DNA from: Flavobacteriales bacterium
GTDB lineage: Bacteria > Bacteroidota > Bacteroidia > Flavobacteriales > UA16
Reading direction: 5' to 3'
DNA: 19,776 bases
Assembly: GCA_018700255.1 (NCBI GenBank)
Contig: JABISU010000111.1
Span: 1 to 19,776 of the forward strand
The stretch's first letter is position 1. Each line of letters starts with the position of its first letter. A program made the translations under genes and the position numbers. Shown piece by piece: positions 1 through 7,851 of this stretch. The notes under the pieces were generated by a model. It searched no databases. It was not told the origin of the DNA and saw only the letters and a program-made list of their open reading frames with translations.

Positions 1-1742
1 AGGGCCATATTGTGAGGCGCTGCTACTACTGCAATCCCTGAGTAACGCATTCTCATCATAGTGTCTTGGAAGTACTTGACTGCCGCGTCGAGTTCCTCCC
101 ATTCTTGTTCCACAGCTAGCATGAAGATCATCCCTACGTTAGCTCCGGCACTAAAATTACCCCCGTTGTTACTAACCACCACTCCTTTGTACCCCTCTTC
201 CGCAAGGTCTATGATCTTGTTGAGACCCTGCAGCACTTCCCCACCGATTGAGTTCATCTTGGTGTGGAATTCGATATTTAGAATTCCGTCCCCTATGTCC
301 TTAATTGTTGTTCCGCTATTAGACCAAACTACCTTATCGTCACCCACATACTCTAGATTCACCCTACCATCCTGGCCTGGTATCACCTTATATGATTTAC
401 TCACTGGATCATAACATTCTCTCGTGCTATTAACGACTCTATAAAAGGAGTCATGACCAGCTTCGAGCATTTCGCCCACCCAATCCGCAACATTATGCCC
501 ACGCTCTTTCGCAATTTCACTAGCCTCCTTAATTCCGATCGCATCCCAGCTCTCGAAAGCACCTAACTCCCAACCGAATCCAGCTCTAAGCGCATCGTCT
601 ATTCGGTAAATTTCATCGCTAATCTCAGGGATGCGATAACTCACATACGAGAACACATCGGTAAAAATTTTACGATAGAAGTCCCCGGCTTCGTCTTGAC
701 CATTGAAAAGTAGCTTCGTCCTAGGCTTAAGATCGTCGACCTGTTTTGCGGCCTCGAGCGTGGCGTACTTTATTTTCTCTTTATCTCTATACTCAAGAGT
801 TTTAAGGTCGAGGACTTGAATGTTACGCTTTCCTTTCGCGTCCTTAGTTTTCTTGTAAAAGCCTTGTCCTGATTTACTACCTAACCAGTTGTTGTCAACT
901 AAATGTTGAACATATCCAGGAATTTTAAAGGACTCAGATCTTTCGTCATTAGGGCAATTAGAAGCTACTCCATTAGCGACGTGTACTAGCGTGTCTAATC
1001 CCACAACGTCACAAGTTCTAAAGGTCGCACTCTTAGGTCTACCCATAGCTGGGCCTGTTAGTTTATCAACTTTCTCAATTGAAAGCCCCATATCCTCAAC
1101 TGTGTGAAATAGTGCTTGGATTGCGAAAACACCAACCCTGTTTGCAATAAACGCTGGAGTGTCCTTACATAGAACGCTCTGTTTACCGAGTACGGACTCA
1201 CCATATCCCATAAAGAAATCTATAACCCGCTGATCTGTTTTAGGTCCAGGAATTATTTCTAGTAGTTGTAAATAACGAGGAGGATTAAAGAAGTGTGTTC
1301 CACAAAAATGCTCTTGGAAATCTTCAGAACGCCCTTCACTTAATTGAGAAATTGGAATACCACTCGTGTTTGAAGTAATAAGAGTTCCTGGCTTGCGATA
1401 TTCTTCTACACGCTCAAAAAGCTGTTGTTTAATATCTAACCTTTCTACGATAACCTCAATAATCCAATCACATTCTGCAATTCGACTAAGATCATCGTCA
1501 AAATTACCACATTCAATACGCTTAACAAACCTTTTTGAATAAAGGGGAGCAGGTTTTGATTTCATGGAAGCTTTCAAAGCTCCTTCTGCAGGGCTATTTC
1601 TTGGGCCTTCTTTTGAGGGTAGGTCGAGGAGTAGAACCTCTGACCCTGTTTGTGCTAAGTGGCAGGCAATAGCCGACCCCATAACTCCAGATCCCAGGAC
1701 TGCAACCCGACGAATTTGATGTGTTTTAATAGGTGTGCTCAT
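1..1742 (-). CDS. fadN: 3-hydroxyacyl-CoA dehydrogenase / enoyl-CoA hydratase, FadN-type (C-terminus outside window)
   Basis: Two-domain beta-oxidation enzyme: it hydrates enoyl-CoA and oxidises the L-3-hydroxyacyl-CoA with NAD. Read on the minus strand from the ATG at 1742, 580 codons are open to the window edge with no stop. The N-terminus has a Rossmann motif (AVLGSGVMGSAIA), then TSNTSGIPIS, GTHFFNPPRYLQ with the catalytic His, and FIANRVGVFA, all typical of the 3-hydroxyacyl-CoA dehydrogenase NAD and C-terminal domains. The last visible part (FHTKMNSIGGEVLQGL, then SAGANVGM) is the start of a crotonase domain. This order, dehydrogenase before hydratase, is that of FadN rather than proteobacterial FadB. 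Family members are about 800 aa, so roughly a quarter is missing. The start lies inside the end of the marR gene, which implies co-transcription. The dehydrogenase assignment is secure; the symbol follows domain order only. Confidence 0.93.
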   Translation of the reverse strand, partial: MSTPIKTHQIRRVAVLGSGVMGSAIACHLAQTGSEVLLLDLPSKEGPRNSPAEGALKASMKSKPAPLYSKRFVKRIECGNFDDDLSRIAECDWIIEVIVERLDIKQQLFERVEEYRKPGTLITSNTSGIPISQLSEGRSEDFQEHFCGTHFFNPPRYLQLLEIIPGPKTDQRVIDFFMGYGESVLGKQSVLCKDTPAFIANRVGVFAIQALFHTVEDMGLSIEKVDKLTGPAMGRPKSATFRTCDVVGLDTLVHVANGVASNCPNDERSESFKIPGYVQHLVDNNWLGSKSGQGFYKKTKDAKGKRNIQVLDLKTLEYRDKEKIKYATLEAAKQVDDLKPRTKLLFNGQDEAGDFYRKIFTDVFSYVSYRIPEISDEIYRIDDALRAGFGWELGAFESWDAIGIKEASEIAKERGHNVADWVGEMLEAGHDSFYRVVNSTRECYDPVSKSYKVIPGQDGRVNLEYVGDDKVVWSNSGTTIKDIGDGILNIEFHTKMNSIGGEVLQGLNKIIDLAEEGYKGVVVSNNGGNFSAGANVGMIFMLAVEQEWEELDAAVKYFQDTMMRMRYSGIAVVAAPHNMA

Positions 1743-2184
1743 TTTTTAATGGCATTAGATGTTCTGGGTCTTCGAGAATAGAGTTTAATCGCTGAAGACC
1801 TTCGTTTAGTTCTTTTAATGTTTCTGAGCCAAGCATTGCGGCTAGGCGTTTGTTAATTCCCACAACAAGATCTCTTGCTTGGCGGCGAGAGTCAACACCA
1901 AGTGGAGTCAGGAATACTCGGACGGATCTTCCATCATTAGGATCAGGGCGACGTTCTATAAGCCCCTTATCTTCCATTCCATTAAGTGTACGAGATAGTG
2001 AGGTGGGTTCCATTCCCATTCTCGGTCCTAATTTAGTGCTTGGTGTTCCTTCACGTTCAATACTTAAAAGGGCATAACCTACAGACATTGTTATTCCCCT
2101 TCTTTCCGCTTCTGCAGAATAAAGGCGAGCAAGTTTTGCCCATCCCCACCGTAAATTGAAGTCTATTGTTTCTTGTTGTGTCAT
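1726..2184 (-). CDS. MarR-family transcriptional regulator
   Basis: A 152-aa winged-helix DNA-binding protein. The core runs from about residue 30 to 110: a first helix pair, the recognition region (LGPRMGMEPTSLSRTLNGME) and the wing motif RRPDPNDGRSVRVFLT with the family's D-x-R signature, followed by the C-terminal dimerisation helix. It is the first gene of the minus-strand operon and overlaps the fadN start by 17 bases. That position suggests a local repressor of beta-oxidation that senses an acyl-CoA or fatty acid; this is inference from context. The ATG at 2184 lies about 20 bases downstream of a good Bacteroidota -7 element, with no Shine-Dalgarno, as is common in the phylum. Confidence 0.92.
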   Translation of the reverse strand: MTQQETIDFNLRWGWAKLARLYSAEAERRGITMSVGYALLSIEREGTPSTKLGPRMGMEPTSLSRTLNGMEDKGLIERRPDPNDGRSVRVFLTPLGVDSRRQARDLVVGINKRLAAMLGSETLKELNEGLQRLNSILEDPEHLMPLKNEHTY

Positions 2185-2204
2185 TAAGGTCGCGTAAGTT
2201 ACAA

Positions 2205-2235
2205 CAAATATACTATGCGTGCATAATAAAACAAA
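2205..2235 (-). promoter_or_regulatory. Bacteroidota-type promoter of the marR-fadN operon
   Basis: On the minus strand, TATATTTG (2212-2205) matches the TAnnTTTG -7 consensus exactly, and TTTG at 2235-2232 lies 19 bases upstream as the -33 element. The -33 element overlaps the left arm of the palindrome at 2233-2252, so a protein bound there should block this promoter. Confidence 0.6.
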
Positions 2236-2252
2236 CTGATTTTAATCAGTTT
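2233..2252. promoter_or_regulatory. CRP/FNR-type operator in the marR / histidine kinase divergent region
   Basis: A perfect palindrome with 9-base arms and two central bases; its core TGATTTTAATCA fits the FNR-type pattern TGAT-N4-ATCA. It is the strongest symmetric element between the two divergent genes. Its centre (2242.5) is 35.5 bases upstream of a TTG that could end the -7 element of the kinase gene, and it covers the -33 element of marR. It is a probable site for the receiver-CRP regulator encoded at 3819, which would give autoregulation. Confidence 0.6.
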
Positions 2253-2292
2253 TATTTTGTGTAAGTACTTATTCCTTGCGTACTTGTATGTC

Positions 2293-3825
2293 ATGAATAA
2301 TTTTGAGTCAAAGTTTAAGAATAAGTTAGTAACGAGTATCATTGACAGTGCTACCGAAGGGATAATTGTTGCCAAAAAATCTGGTGTAATTGTATATTCA
2401 AATACAGCATCTAATAATATGTTTAAGTATAGACTTGGTGAGTTAGATGGAATGTCTATTGAGGAACTGGTTCCCTTTCAAGTTAGAAAAGAACACTCTA
2501 AGCAGCGCGAATCATACCAGAATAAGCCTGAGAAAAAGTCTATGGGAATGGGGCGTGATCTTGAGGGAAAGAAGAAAAACGGTACCGTTTTTCCAGTGGA
2601 GATTTCACTGACGCCTGTTACTATTGATGATGAAATGTTAGTGGCTGCCTTGATAACAGATATAAGTGAAAGGAAATTGTTAGAGAAACGAGTTCATAAA
2701 CTCAATGCAACACTAGAGGAGAGAGTCCAAGAGAAGATAAAGGAAGTAAGGCGCACTCAGCACTTATATGATGCAGTTGCAAGAAATTACCCTAATGGTA
2801 CAATTAGTGTCCTTGATAAAAATCTTAACTACATTATGGTTGAGGGTCGAGAACTTTTTGAATTAAATATTACTACTGAAGCTCTAAAAGGCAGTTCGTA
2901 CTTAAAACAATTGCCTGAAGAAGTGCAGGAAATGGTAGAGGGTAAGTTAAATCTCGCTCTTAAAGGTGAAAGCGGAGATTTAGAGCTTTCCCATGGAGGT
3001 GAATTCTACAGGTTTGATGCCGTTCCACTCGATGATATGGATGGCGGTAGCAAGGGAGTGCTAGTGGTTGAGCAGAATATTACTGCCATTAGAAAAGCAT
3101 TAGATAAAGAAAGAGATCTTAATGAGTTAAAGTCGCGTTTCGTTTCTATGACTTCTCATGAATTTAGGACTCCACTCAGTACAATTTCGTCATCGGCTGA
3201 TTTGGCGAATCAGTATTATCAGCGTGGCAGTGAAGATAAAGCGGCCCGTCATCTTAACCGCATTCGAGAGTCGGTAAAGCACATGGTTTCTATACTTGAT
3301 GATTACTTGAGCCTAGAGAAATTTGAGGGTGGATCTTGGAATGATAATTTTGAAGTTATCGACTTTAAAGCTATTCTCGCTTCGGTTATTTCAGACCAAA
3401 AAAAAATCATCAAACCTTCACAAAAAATCCAATTCTCCTACGAGATCACTTCTTCAGATAAACAAATAGGCCTTGAGATGGCTTTAAAAGGAATAGCTAG
3501 CAACCTGATCTCCAACGCTTCGAAATATTCCGATGAGGGTAAGACTATAAAAGTTGTGTTTTCTGAAAGTGATTTTTCATGGAGTTTAAGAGTTGAAGAC
3601 CAGGGTATTGGTATTAATAAAGATGAGCAAGAACAAGTATTCGTGCAGTTTTTTAGAAGTGACCGCACAAATCATATTCCCGGAACTGGTGTAGGGCTTG
3701 ATCTTGTAAGTAAATATGTAAAAGCACTAGGTGGTGAAATAAGTTTAGAAAGTAATGAGGGTGTTGGAAGTGTGTTTGAAGCTGTTTGGCCTAAAGAATT
3801 AGAACAAAAAAATAAGTCATGGTAG
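2293..3825 (+). CDS. FixL-like PAS-PAS sensor histidine kinase
   Basis: A 510-aa soluble sensor kinase without a membrane segment. PAS 1 spans about residues 8-125 and resembles the FixL heme PAS: His68 and Arg88 (in GMGR) have the same 20-residue spacing as the proximal His and distal Arg of FixL, followed by NGTVFPVEI. A coiled linker and a second, more diverged PAS (about 150-270) follow. The kinase core has HEFRTPLS with phospho-acceptor His289, the N box NLISNASKYS, DQGIGIN, the VQFFRS region and GTGVGLDLV. The frame is open from a TTG at 2257, but the ATG at 2293 is preferred because it puts PAS 1 near the N-terminus and leaves the upstream promoter and operator non-coding. It overlaps the next gene by 7 bases, so the two are almost certainly a cognate pair. 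Heme binding and oxygen sensing are inferred. Confidence 0.92.
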   Translation: MNNFESKFKNKLVTSIIDSATEGIIVAKKSGVIVYSNTASNNMFKYRLGELDGMSIEELVPFQVRKEHSKQRESYQNKPEKKSMGMGRDLEGKKKNGTVFPVEISLTPVTIDDEMLVAALITDISERKLLEKRVHKLNATLEERVQEKIKEVRRTQHLYDAVARNYPNGTISVLDKNLNYIMVEGRELFELNITTEALKGSSYLKQLPEEVQEMVEGKLNLALKGESGDLELSHGGEFYRFDAVPLDDMDGGSKGVLVVEQNITAIRKALDKERDLNELKSRFVSMTSHEFRTPLSTISSSADLANQYYQRGSEDKAARHLNRIRESVKHMVSILDDYLSLEKFEGGSWNDNFEVIDFKAILASVISDQKKIIKPSQKIQFSYEITSSDKQIGLEMALKGIASNLISNASKYSDEGKTIKVVFSESDFSWSLRVEDQGIGINKDEQEQVFVQFFRSDRTNHIPGTGVGLDLVSKYVKALGGEISLESNEGVGSVFEAVWPKELEQKNKSW

Positions 3826-4865
3826 GAACTTTATTAGTTATTGACGATCAGCTAACTGTTCGCGAAAATGTTTCTGAACTGCTTGAATTAGCGGGGCATC
3901 AAGTGATTCAAGCAAAGAATGGTGTTGAGGGAATTAGGATGGCTAAGGCTCATTTACCCGATATGATTATTTGTGATATTATGATGCCAGAGCTCGATGG
4001 GTATTCTGTAGCCGATGTACTTGGTAGGCAGAAGGAAACTGCTGCAATTCCGCTAATTTTCCTTACAGCAAAGTCTGAAAAGGAAGATTTCAGAAAGGGG
4101 CTTGAACGTGGAGCGGTTGATTATATAACTAAGCCTTTTGAAAGTGTTGACCTTCTAGAAACAGTTGAAATGCGACTTGGTAAATTAAGGCTTTCTAAGC
4201 CTGTTAGTGCAGGTAGAGCTGCGTGGGAAAATTGGGCTAAAAGTCTTAATTCTAATGAACCTAAATCTTTGACAGGGAAACACCTTCATGTCTGTGACTA
4301 TGCTAAAAATGACACAATATATTTAGAGGGTGACCAATCTAAAGAGGTGTATTTTGTAATAAAGGGAGGTGTGAGGTTAGAAAGACTTAATTCAAGAGGA
4401 AAACGTATTTGTTCTGGTGTAATGAGAGCAGGGAATTTCTTTGGGTACGCTCCGGGATTTCAGGAAGGCAATCACATCGATGGAGCTGTAGCTATTGAAC
4501 AGTCGATAGTTGTTAGAATTCCACAATCAGAATTTCTTCCAATGTTTTCTGCTCAGCCTGAGTTAGCTGTAGAGTTGTTACGCCAAATAATGAAAGAAAA
4601 TGAAACTCTTGGAATTTTTGCATTATCTATGGCATATGGTTCTGCTAAAGAAAATACAGCTCGAGCTCTTCTTCATTTTGCGGAAGAAATAGAAGGTGAC
4701 TTAGTTGTTCGTCTTTCCAGAGATGATCTGGCTAATTCTGTGGGAATGGCACCAGAATCAATCAGTAGAACTTTAGCTATATTTAAAGCAGAAGATGTAA
4801 TTGAGACTCATGGTAGAGCAATTCACCTTCTAGATGTAGATTCACTCGAAGATGAGTTGGGCTAG
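3819..4865 (+). CDS. Response regulator with CRP/FNR-type output domain
   Basis: A 348-aa fusion of a receiver and a CRP/FNR module. The receiver (residues 4-120) has acidic pair Asp9/Asp10, phospho-acceptor Asp53 in CDIMMP, Thr83 and Lys105 (TKPF). A cyclic-nucleotide-binding-like beta-roll follows (about 155-265; YLEGD, FFGYAPGF), then a dimerisation helix and a winged helix (about 285-345). The recognition helix reads APESISRTL: Glu313, Ser316 and Arg317 match the E..SR of FNR, which predicts TGA/TCA half-sites. The cysteine set that binds the FNR iron-sulfur cluster is absent, so control is probably by phosphorylation from the kinase just upstream, whose gene it overlaps by 7 bases. It plays the combined role of FixJ and FixK; targets are the boxes at 2233, 4885 and 7612 (inference). 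Confidence 0.9.
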   Translation: MVGTLLVIDDQLTVRENVSELLELAGHQVIQAKNGVEGIRMAKAHLPDMIICDIMMPELDGYSVADVLGRQKETAAIPLIFLTAKSEKEDFRKGLERGAVDYITKPFESVDLLETVEMRLGKLRLSKPVSAGRAAWENWAKSLNSNEPKSLTGKHLHVCDYAKNDTIYLEGDQSKEVYFVIKGGVRLERLNSRGKRICSGVMRAGNFFGYAPGFQEGNHIDGAVAIEQSIVVRIPQSEFLPMFSAQPELAVELLRQIMKENETLGIFALSMAYGSAKENTARALLHFAEEIEGDLVVRLSRDDLANSVGMAPESISRTLAIFKAEDVIETHGRAIHLLDVDSLEDELG

Positions 4866-4884
4866 TATTCTTGATTGTATTGTG

Positions 4885-4927
4885 TGATTTGAATCATGAT
4901 TTGTTTTTGTTAGAATCACGATTTTTG
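4885..4927 (+). promoter_or_regulatory. CRP/FNR box and promoter of the 4933 gene-ccoI unit
   Basis: TGATTTGAATCA at 4885-4896 fits TGAT-N4-ATCA. A -7-like element, GATTTTTG (consensus TAnnTTTG), lies at 4920-4927, ending 36.5 bases from the box centre. This is class-II-like geometry and would put the transcription start next to the ATG at 4933, making a nearly leaderless transcript. Not tested experimentally. Confidence 0.5.
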
Positions 4928-4932
4928 ACATC

Positions 4933-5295
4933 ATGAAAAAAATTGCGGTCATAGCGGATTCTAACACTTTAGATGTGGATTGTGTGGAGAAGGTAAAATC
5001 ACTTCTTGCAGACTCTAACGTTGAGGCAGTATTAATTTTCTTGTTTAACGATGAAGCTAACAATGAAGGCAACAAGATGCTTATGAAAGTTAGAGAAGTG
5101 TTGCATAGTAAAGCGATTATAGATTCTAAAGCGATTTCAATTTCTCTAAGGATTGAAGAGGTGATTATTAAATCTCCAAATAAATTACCGTACTATTTAG
5201 AAAACAATAAGTTTACAACTATTGTAGATTGCCAGCGCATTCCCTTATCTAATAATTATTGTTCAGATAGAGTAAAGGTTGTGTTTTTGAAATAG
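4933..5295 (+). CDS. Hypothetical protein in the cbb3 locus
   Basis: A 120-aa protein that I do not recognise. It begins with a beta strand (KKIAVIAD), then an acidic helix, a second strand (VEAVLIFLF), a polar helix rich in Asn, Lys and Glu, and ends with a short strand (VKVVFL). There is no signal peptide, membrane segment or cofactor motif; Cys17 and two Cys near residues 99 and 109 are not arranged as a metal site. The alternating strand-helix order faintly recalls half of a universal stress protein, which would fit an oxygen-limitation locus, but no ATP-binding motif is visible. It starts immediately after a CRP/FNR-type promoter and ends 3 bases before ccoI, so it is probably expressed with the oxidase assembly genes. 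Confidence 0.7.
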   Translation: MKKIAVIADSNTLDVDCVEKVKSLLADSNVEAVLIFLFNDEANNEGNKMLMKVREVLHSKAIIDSKAISISLRIEEVIIKSPNKLPYYLENNKFTTIVDCQRIPLSNNYCSDRVKVVFLK

Positions 5296-5298
5296 GAA

Positions 5299-7614
5299 AT
5301 GAGTGAAGAAAGCTGTCCTACATCATTAAATAGTGATAGAAGGAATTCTGGTAAACATAAATATGATACTCTTAGTGGAATTGCTAAGTGGGAGTATTTA
5401 GATAGAGACGACTTCTATGATAAATATGTTCGCCAGGTAGAAGAAGGTGGACTTGTTCAGTTCTTCATTCCTGGAATTGGATGTGCTTCTTGCGTCTCTC
5501 TTCTTGAGCGTTTGCCTGAAAAGAACTCTGCTGTGATAAGGTCTGAAGTTAATTTCGCTAATAAGCAGCTAACTGTTACTTTTGATAAAAACAAGCTGCC
5601 ATTAAGCCAACTAGCTGCTTGGCTTGAAGAGCTTGGGTATACTCCCGAGTTTCAAGAAAAAACTACCGATGAAAAAAAAACTTCACGCAGAAGTTTAATT
5701 GCTCGATTAGCTGTTGCCGGTTTTGCCTTTGGTAATATAATGCTTCTTGCTTTTAGCGATTATCTCGGAGGTGAAGATTTCGATCTTTCGGGATTTAAAG
5801 ATGTATTTGGTCCGATAAGTTTATTCCTTTCTATTCCCGTTGTTTTATACAGTGGCTCAGTATATTTTAAAAGTGCTTGGAATGCTTTAAGAGCCGGAGT
5901 ATTGAACATAGATGTCCCTGTAGCGTTAGGTATTGCAACTCTATTCATACGTAGTACTATGGATGTAGTCCAAAATGGTGGGATGGGTTATTTCGACTCA
6001 CTTGCTGGCCTCGTTTTCTTTCTCTTAATAGGCAAGTGGTACCAAACCAAAACATACGATGATCTCAACTACGAACGAGATTATAAGAGTTGGTTTCCGA
6101 TTAATGTGATGAAGCAGAACGCTGACGACTCACTATCCTCCACACCTATTTCTGATTTGTCAACAGGTGATATTATACGGATTCATCATGGAGAGATTGT
6201 TCCGGCTGATGCTTTGTTACTTTCAGGAATAGGATTACTAGATAAGTCATTCACAACAGGTGAAAGTAACCCTGAGGAAATTAATGAAGGAGAGGAAATT
6301 GAAGCTGGAGGCAGGCAGCTTGGTGGTGCAATTGTTCTCAGAGTTGTTCGTCCTGTTGAGCAAAGCCAATTAACTAGTCTCTGGAATTCAGAAGCATTCT
6401 CAAAGAATAGTGACAGAAGCATCAAAGATCCTATTGATAGAATTTCAAAACACTTTACTTTAGCTGTTTTATTGATAGCTTTTGGAACTTTACTCTTCTG
6501 GTTATATAAAGATTCATCAATTGCATGGCAAGCCTTTACGTCAACATTGATTGTTGCATGCCCTTGTGCCCTTGCACTCAGTTTGCCATTTACTTACGGT
6601 TCTGTTTTAAGATTACTTGGTCGTGAAGGAGCATACTTGAAAAACACTATGGTTGTTGAGAGAATGGCAAGAGTTGAGCACTTAGTTTTTGATAAGACAG
6701 GTACTCTCACTCCATCAAAGGATTTTGAACTTGAATTCGATTATTTTGAAAAATCATTTGTCAGTAAGCAAATGAAATCGGCAATTTCAACACTAGCAAA
6801 CCAAAGCGCCCATCCGATGAGTCGGGCAATTGTTAGGTTTTGGACAGGAAGCACATATGAAGCTACTGAGTTTTCAGAAAAAGTAGGTGCAGGTGTTGAA
6901 GGAACTATTGGAGAGTTTAAAATTCAAATCGGATCTGAAAAATGGATAGGAGCACAAGGCATATATCCAGACACGATTTCTAAGACTGATGGCGACTTTC
7001 AGATTTCATATGTATTTGTTAAGGTAAATGACAAACATGCGGGAAGGTTTAGTTTTGCAAAACCTATTAGAGAAGGTGTAGATGAAGAATTAAAAGCATT
7101 AAAAGAATTCTATTCATTGCATCTGCTTTCAGGTGATTCTAACTCTGAAAGAGAGATCTTCGGTAAATGGTTCGATGATAATGCTATGCATTTTGAACAA
7201 ACTCCAGAAGAAAAACGTAAATACATTTCCGCTATTCAGAATCAAAAAGGAACCCCTTTAGTTGCAATGGTAGGTGACGGACTTAATGATGCAGCAGCAT
7301 TGAAGAGCTCAGATCTCGGTGTAGCAGTAGTTGACGATCTTTATGCCTTCTCACCATCATCAGATTTAATATTAGATGCTAGAAGTCTTAAAAAATGGGG
7401 TGGTATGATGCAATTCGCTAGGGCAGCTCAAAACACGGTATACATTTTATTTGGTATCTCATTCTTATACAATGCGATAGGGTTATCGTTTGCTATTCAA
7501 GGATTACTAACTCCTGTGATTGCTGCTATACTAATGCCTATAAGTTCTATGACAGTAGTAGGTGTTGCGTTATTAAGAACAAGAATTACTTGGTCTGGAC
7601 TCCTTAAAAACTGA
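5299..7614 (+). CDS. ccoI: Copper-transporting P1B-type ATPase, CcoI/FixI type
   Basis: A 771-aa membrane ATPase that delivers copper for the CuB centre of cbb3 oxidase. Visible in order: an N-terminal heavy-metal-associated domain with GIGCASC (Cys62, Cys65); membrane helices; TGES (320-323) in the actuator domain; the intramembrane CPC motif (421-423) that selects Cu(I); DKTGTLTP with phosphorylated Asp465; the SAHP motif of the nucleotide domain; GDGLND (659-664); and two C-terminal helices. Other CopA-like pumps share these motifs. The CcoI assignment rests on position, directly before ccoS and ccoNO, where CcoI is usual. The ATG at 5299 follows an AGGA-like ribosome site and lies 3 bases after the preceding stop. 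Confidence 0.93.
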   Translation: MSEESCPTSLNSDRRNSGKHKYDTLSGIAKWEYLDRDDFYDKYVRQVEEGGLVQFFIPGIGCASCVSLLERLPEKNSAVIRSEVNFANKQLTVTFDKNKLPLSQLAAWLEELGYTPEFQEKTTDEKKTSRRSLIARLAVAGFAFGNIMLLAFSDYLGGEDFDLSGFKDVFGPISLFLSIPVVLYSGSVYFKSAWNALRAGVLNIDVPVALGIATLFIRSTMDVVQNGGMGYFDSLAGLVFFLLIGKWYQTKTYDDLNYERDYKSWFPINVMKQNADDSLSSTPISDLSTGDIIRIHHGEIVPADALLLSGIGLLDKSFTTGESNPEEINEGEEIEAGGRQLGGAIVLRVVRPVEQSQLTSLWNSEAFSKNSDRSIKDPIDRISKHFTLAVLLIAFGTLLFWLYKDSSIAWQAFTSTLIVACPCALALSLPFTYGSVLRLLGREGAYLKNTMVVERMARVEHLVFDKTGTLTPSKDFELEFDYFEKSFVSKQMKSAISTLANQSAHPMSRAIVRFWTGSTYEATEFSEKVGAGVEGTIGEFKIQIGSEKWIGAQGIYPDTISKTDGDFQISYVFVKVNDKHAGRFSFAKPIREGVDEELKALKEFYSLHLLSGDSNSEREIFGKWFDDNAMHFEQTPEEKRKYISAIQNQKGTPLVAMVGDGLNDAAALKSSDLGVAVVDDLYAFSPSSDLILDARSLKKWGGMMQFARAAQNTVYILFGISFLYNAIGLSFAIQGLLTPVIAAILMPISSMTVVGVALLRTRITWSGLLKN

Positions 7615-7653
7615 CTTGAATCAAGTATTAAAACTACTTAACATGTTTTTTTG
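7612..7653 (+). promoter_or_regulatory. CRP/FNR-like box and possible promoter before ccoS
   Basis: TGACTTGAATCA (7612-7623) differs by one base from the box at 4885. It begins on the ccoI stop codon. A T-run ending in TTTG at 7653 lies 35.5 bases from the box centre, the same geometry as at 4885. A competing reading is the 13-base palindrome ACTTGAATCAAGT at 7614-7626, which has a shorter half-site spacing. This could be an internal promoter for the structural oxidase genes. Confidence 0.42.
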
Positions 7654-7671
7654 CTATAAATTAAGAGCAAA

Positions 7672-7851
7672 TTGCAAGTCATTCCATTTCTTATTATTGT
7701 TGGATTAGTTGTAGCAGGAGGATTCCTAGTTGCGTTTTTTTGGGCATTAAATGATGGCCAATTTGATGATGATGTTACTCCGGCCCTTAGAGTCCCGGAT
7801 GCTCCAAAGACGAATTCAGAAACTAAAGACAAGTTAGAAACCAAAAAATGA
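7672..7851 (+). CDS. ccoS: cbb3 oxidase maturation protein CcoS
   Basis: A 59-aa single-span membrane protein needed for cofactor insertion into cbb3 oxidase. No ATG exists in the frame after the stop at 7657. The TTG at 7672 gives MQVIPFLIIVGLVVAGG followed by FFWALNDGQFDD, which matches the start and the conserved W-x(4)-GQFDD region of CcoS. The family has one N-terminal helix and is usually 45-70 aa. The C-terminal tail is charged and Lys-rich. The stop overlaps the ccoN start (ATGA), indicating translational coupling. The TTG start and short length make it easy for gene finders to miss. Confidence 0.88.
   Translation: MQVIPFLIIVGLVVAGGFLVAFFWALNDGQFDDDVTPALRVPDAPKTNSETKDKLETKK

Noticed and set aside
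61..414. 117-codon open frame on the plus strand
   Set aside because: It lies antisense to the crotonase part of fadN, which has clear family motifs; the plus-strand product is low-complexity Ser/Pro/Thr.
2257..2292. Upstream TTG start for the histidine kinase
   Set aside because: It would place coding sequence over the likely promoter next to the palindrome; the ATG at 2293 fits the PAS start better.
4100..4865. Iron-sulfur oxygen sensing by the receiver-CRP protein
   Set aside because: The N-terminal cysteine cluster of FNR is not there; only isolated cysteines are seen.
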